DNA of 33,312 nt. Origin: Mesorhizobium sp. GTDB taxonomy: Bacteria; Pseudomonadota; Alphaproteobacteria; Rhizobiales; Rhizobiaceae. Positions 31,641 to 33,312 of this stretch are shown here, piece by piece. The stretch is from positions 1-33,312 of the forward strand of contig NZ_JAFKIC010000165.1 in assembly GCF_017306585.1 (NCBI RefSeq). Direction: 5' to 3'. The notes under the pieces were generated by a model that did not search any database, was not told the origin of the DNA, and saw nothing but the letters and a program-made list of their open reading frames with translations. The position numbers were made by a program, and so were the translations under genes. Numbering within the stretch: position 1 is the first letter of the stretch; each line of letters starts with the position of its first letter.

Positions 31641-33002
31641 ATGGACACGCTGATATTGTCTCGCATCCAGTTCGGCGCGAATATCTCGTTCCATATTCTG
31701 TTTCCAACCATCACCATCGCACTTGGCTGGGTGCTGCTGTTCTTCAAGCTGCGCTACAACGCCACCAACGACTCCGCCTGGATGCGCGCCTACTTCACCT
31801 GGGTGAAGGTGTTCGCACTCTCCTTCGCCATGGGTGTCGTCTCGGGCGTCACCATGAGCTTCCAGTTCGGCACCAACTGGCCGGGCTACATGGAGAAGGT
31901 CGGCAACATCGCCGGGCCGCTGCTGGCCTACGAGGTGCTGACCGCCTTCTTCCTCGAGGCCGCCTTCCTCGGCATCATGCTGTTCGGCTTCCGCCGCGTT
32001 TCAAACCGCGTCCACACGCTGGCGACGGTGCTGGTGGCGGGCGGCACGACGCTGTCGGCGTTCTGGATCATCGCGCTGAACTCCTGGATGCAGACGCCGG
32101 CGGGCTTCGAGATACGCGACGGCGTCGCGCATGCCGTCGACTGGTGGGCCATCGTCTTCAACCCGTCCATGCCCTATCGCCTCGTCCACATGCTGCTGGC
32201 CTCCGGCCTCACCGTGTCGTTCCTGATCGCCGGCCTGTCGGCGCTGCGCTATCTCGCCGGCGACCGTTCGGAATCGATGTGGAAGGCGCTGCGTACCGGC
32301 GTGTTCACCGCCGCGATCCTTATCCCGGTCCAGATCTTTGCCGGCGACCAGCACGGACTGAACACGCTGGAGCACCAGCCGCAGAAGGTGGCGGCGATGG
32401 AGGCCAACTGGAACACCGGCCCCAACGTGCCGTTGGTGCTGTTCGCGCTGCCCGACGAGGCGGCGAAGGAAAACAGGTTCGAGATCGCCATCCCCAACGG
32501 CGCCAGCCTCATCCTGCGCCACTCGACGAGCGGCATCGTGCCGGGGCTCAACGACTATCCCGGCAACCACCCGCCGGTCTTTCCGGTGTTCTGGGGGTTC
32601 CGCATCATGGTCGGCACCGGCCTGCTGATGCTGGCGGTTTCCTGGTCGGCCGCCTTCTTCCTCAAGCGCCGGAACGCGCTGCCGAAGCCGCTTGCCATGC
32701 TGATGGTGCCGATGGCGCTGTCGGGCTGGCTGGCGACGCTGGCCGGCTGGTACACGACCGAGATCGGCCGCCAGCCCTGGCTGGTGACGGGCGTGCTGAA
32801 GACGGCCGATGCGGTCGGCCCGGTGGCCGGCAGCCATGTCGCGCTGACGCTCGCCGTCTACCTCGTCCTCTATGTACTGTTGCTGATCGCCTATCTCGGC
32901 GTGCTGGTGCACCTGGCGCTGAAGGCGGCCAAGGACGGCGATTCCTCGCCGCTGCCAGGCGTGATGAACGCGGCGCTGTCGCAGCCGGCTGCTGGAGAGT
33001 GA
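31641..33002 (+). CDS. cydA: Cytochrome bd-type quinol oxidase subunit I (CIO-like)
   Basis: 453-residue membrane subunit I of a bd-family quinol oxidase, which reduces O2 to water using ubiquinol. Haem ligands are visible: H18 (SFHILFP, haem b595-type axial site), H183 (YRLVHMLLASG) and M323 (FRIMVGTG). Conserved glutamates lie at YEVLTAFFLEAAF (E98, E106). GRQPW is at 376-380. The Q-loop is short, as in cyanide-insensitive CIO enzymes (cioA type), rather than the long E. coli loop. About nine transmembrane segments. The next gene on the same strand should be subunit II (33253), separated by a repeat element. Symbol cydA is generic; cioA is equally apt. Confidence 0.95.
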   Translation: MDTLILSRIQFGANISFHILFPTITIALGWVLLFFKLRYNATNDSAWMRAYFTWVKVFALSFAMGVVSGVTMSFQFGTNWPGYMEKVGNIAGPLLAYEVLTAFFLEAAFLGIMLFGFRRVSNRVHTLATVLVAGGTTLSAFWIIALNSWMQTPAGFEIRDGVAHAVDWWAIVFNPSMPYRLVHMLLASGLTVSFLIAGLSALRYLAGDRSESMWKALRTGVFTAAILIPVQIFAGDQHGLNTLEHQPQKVAAMEANWNTGPNVPLVLFALPDEAAKENRFEIAIPNGASLILRHSTSGIVPGLNDYPGNHPPVFPVFWGFRIMVGTGLLMLAVSWSAAFFLKRRNALPKPLAMLMVPMALSGWLATLAGWYTTEIGRQPWLVTGVLKTADAVGPVAGSHVALTLAVYLVLYVLLLIAYLGVLVHLALKAAKDGDSSPLPGVMNAALSQPAAGE

Positions 33003-33019
33003 GCATGCTTGCATTCAAG

Positions 33020-33208
33020 GTCGGCGCCGCCCCTCACCTGCCTGCCGGCATCCTCTCCCCGTATAGGGACGGGGAGAGGGGTGCTGTCGCCGCTGGTTTC
33101 GCCAACGACCAACATGGGCAGGATGGCGCCGGCCTTGCGGCCAGCCCCCTTCTCCCCGTCACTATACGGGGAGAAGGTCCCGGCAGGGGGATGAGGGGCA
33201 GCGCCGAC
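33020..33208. repeat. RIME-like intergenic palindromic element
   Basis: About 189 bp bounded by imperfect terminal inverted repeats: GTCGGCGCCGCCCCTCA on the left and its near reverse complement on the right (33191-33208). It contains two strong hairpins. The first is 33052-33079 (CCTCTCCCCGT, loop ATAGGG, ACGGGGAGAGG). The second is 33149-33176 (CTTCTCCCCGT, loop CACTAT, ACGGGGAGAAG). The two halves are copies in opposite orientation sharing CTCCCCGTATAG(G/T)GACGGGGAGA. This is the structure of Rhizobium-specific intergenic mosaic elements. It lies between the two quinol oxidase genes. Confidence 0.8.
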
Positions 33209-33252
33209 GTTCCTTCAGTCGCATTTCCGCCCCAACGCGTCGGGAGAGAAAC

Positions 33253-33312
33253 ATGACCTTCGACTGACCAACCGCGCTCCCCCTCATCTTTGCCGGCCTG
33301 ATGGGGCTGGCG
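33253..33312 (+). pseudogene. cydB: Start of quinol oxidase subunit II gene with in-frame TGA at codon 5
   Basis: From ATG 33253 (GGGAGAG upstream) the frame reads M-T-F-D-stop-PTALPLIFAGLMGLA and runs to the window end. The sequence around the stop is what CydB/CioB normally begins with (MTFD-x-PTALPLIFAGLMGLA), with TGA at 33265-33267 where a codon such as TGG is expected. Either the gene is inactivated, or it restarts downstream (ATG 33301), or the base is an error. Only 20 codons are visible, so the rest cannot be judged. Confidence 0.6.

Noticed and set aside
32001-33014. 337-residue minus-strand frame opposite the quinol oxidase gene
   Set aside because: Arg/His/Gln-rich shadow of codon bias; the plus-strand frame has haem ligands and membrane helices.

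Overview
The window is GC-rich, densely packed chromosomal DNA with strong third-position GC bias. It carries typical alphaproteobacterial (Rhizobiales) gene families: a PhoX-type phosphatase, a CIO-type quinol oxidase, a CHAD/CYTH pair, several TetR/MarR/LysR/AraC regulators, and a RIME-like intergenic element near the right end. The overall look is a Mesorhizobium-like soil or rhizosphere bacterium. That assignment rests on gene content and style, not on any marker gene. I see no rRNA, tRNA, transposase, phage gene or CRISPR array.

Layout, left to right. 1-1407: a CecR-like TetR regulator and the start of a YbhG-like HlyD adaptor (minus strand), preceded by a 30-bp perfect palindrome. 1464-2875: a CYTH-CHAD operon with a probable polyphosphate/triphosphate link. 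2876-4478: a membrane-bound LytTR regulator divergent from a DUF6622-like membrane protein. 4739-5134: a secreted beta/gamma-crystallin protein. 5218-6189: an AraC regulator. 6362-6861: a possible small protein coupled to a lipoprotein. 7064-8839: an XRE regulator divergent from a secreted SMP-30-like propeller protein. 8868-12143: an alcohol dehydrogenase, an MFS transporter with a damaged 3' end, and a divergent LysR regulator. 12212-13207: an NTF2-like protein and the 3-methyladenine DNA glycosylase. 13212-15349: a DHA2 drug exporter divergent from a TetR regulator.

15416-17492: an XRE regulator and SulP anion transporter operon. 17587-18656: a half-size EamA transporter overlapping a PAP2 lipid phosphatase. 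18827-20862: a NarL-type two-component system, facing a secreted Gly/Asn-rich protein (20970-21455) that has its own terminator. 21733-23736: a Tat-exported PhoX phosphatase with a candidate Pho box. 23878-24102: a small conserved-looking protein. 24114-25276: a MarR-GNAT overlapping pair behind nested palindromes. 25374-26561: an FMO-like flavoprotein. 26999-28036: a soluble DUF2156 (LPG synthase C-terminal) protein. 28178-29862: an ABC-2 exporter. 29985-31486: a quinone-oxidoreductase-like enzyme divergent from a MarR regulator. 31641-end: the cyanide-insensitive quinol oxidase operon, whose second gene starts at the window edge with an in-frame stop at codon 5.

The dominant architectural theme is a regulator next to, or divergent from, an effector (exporter, oxidoreductase or secreted protein), with a dyad sequence between or in front of them. 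At least seven such pairs are present. The most unusual points are the stop codon near the start of the oxidase subunit II gene and the RIME-like element inserted in that operon. Next come the C-terminal frameshift in the MFS gene, the EamA/PAP2 pair and the MarR/GNAT split pair. I did not find a large undescribed multi-gene system.
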